DNA of 6,510 bases from an uncultured Kordia sp. (GTDB taxonomy: Bacteria > Bacteroidota > Bacteroidia > Flavobacteriales > Flavobacteriaceae), in contig CAJXHW010000102.1 in NCBI GenBank assembly GCA_913054565.1, positions 1-6,510 of the forward strand, read 5' to 3'. A program made the position numbers and the translations under genes. Below the pieces are notes generated by a model. The model was not told the origin of the DNA and did no database searches. It worked only from the letters and a program-made list of their open reading frames with translations. Numbering within the stretch: position 1 is the first letter of the stretch; each line of letters starts with the position of its first letter. This document shows positions 6,413 to 6,510 of the stretch, one piece after another.

Positions 6413-6433
6413 GCAATAATTTTTTTAAAAAAG

Positions 6434-6441
6434 TAAAGTTA
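6434..6441 (-). promoter_or_regulatory. Candidate -7 promoter element of the ferritin gene
   Basis: The minus strand reads TAACTTTA, seven of eight matches to TAnnTTTG, ending 21 bases before the ferritin ATG. It predicts a leader of roughly 15 bases rich in A and T. No convincing TTG -33 element was found. Confidence 0.35.
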
Positions 6442-6510
6442 CATAAAATTAAGGCGACATATAAAAGATTAAAACGGTTTTCTTTTAGGATATATTATTA
6501 AGATATATTT

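Noticed and set aside
6453..6490. Possible terminator of a gene upstream of ferritin (AAAAG...AAAACGGTTTT...CTTTT)
   Set aside because: The pairing is only short A-T arms with an uneven interior bulge, and no gene end is visible before the window edge.

Overview
The window reads as AT-rich chromosomal DNA from a Bacteroidota bacterium, most likely a member of the Flavobacteriia. This rests on three things: the protein families and their sequence style, promoter-like elements of the Bacteroidota type (TAnnTTTG), and the general lack of Shine-Dalgarno sequences before the starts. All seven genes I can support lie on the minus strand, so transcription runs from position 6510 towards position 1. 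I see no mobile element, CRISPR array, tRNA or rRNA.

In the direction of transcription the layout is as follows. (1) A bacterial ferritin (5906-6412) with a complete ferroxidase centre is followed by a clear Rho-independent terminator. (2) A 47-residue cysteine- and lysine-rich small protein (5663-5806) sits between the ferritin terminator and guaB and would be missed by length-limited gene calling. (3) A purine nucleotide unit holds guaB (IMP dehydrogenase, 4122-5621) and a Bacteroidota-type long PurM/AIR synthase (2942-4120). Their junction is a single base (TAA-T-ATG), and the unit ends at a strong symmetric terminator (2891-2922). (4) A 295-bp intergenic stretch holds two terminator-like hairpins and a short G-rich direct repeat. 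(5) A tight three-gene unit carries a UPF0173 metal-dependent hydrolase (1969-2646), menC (o-succinylbenzoate synthase of menaquinone synthesis, 933-1967) and a CPBP-family membrane protease homologue (20-922).

The metabolic logic is largely housekeeping. guaB commits IMP to GMP synthesis and purM closes the imidazole ring earlier in the same pathway. menC supplies the aromatic precursor of menaquinone, the main respiratory quinone of this phylum; the hydrolase and CPBP protein ride with it but their roles are unknown. Ferritin stores iron.

The points most worth a second look are the unannotated Cys/Lys-rich small protein and the start of guaB. A perfect TAnnTTTG element overlaps the only conventional start codon of guaB, and the position where I would expect the family's ATG reads ATC. 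Nothing here amounts to a demonstrable new multi-gene system.
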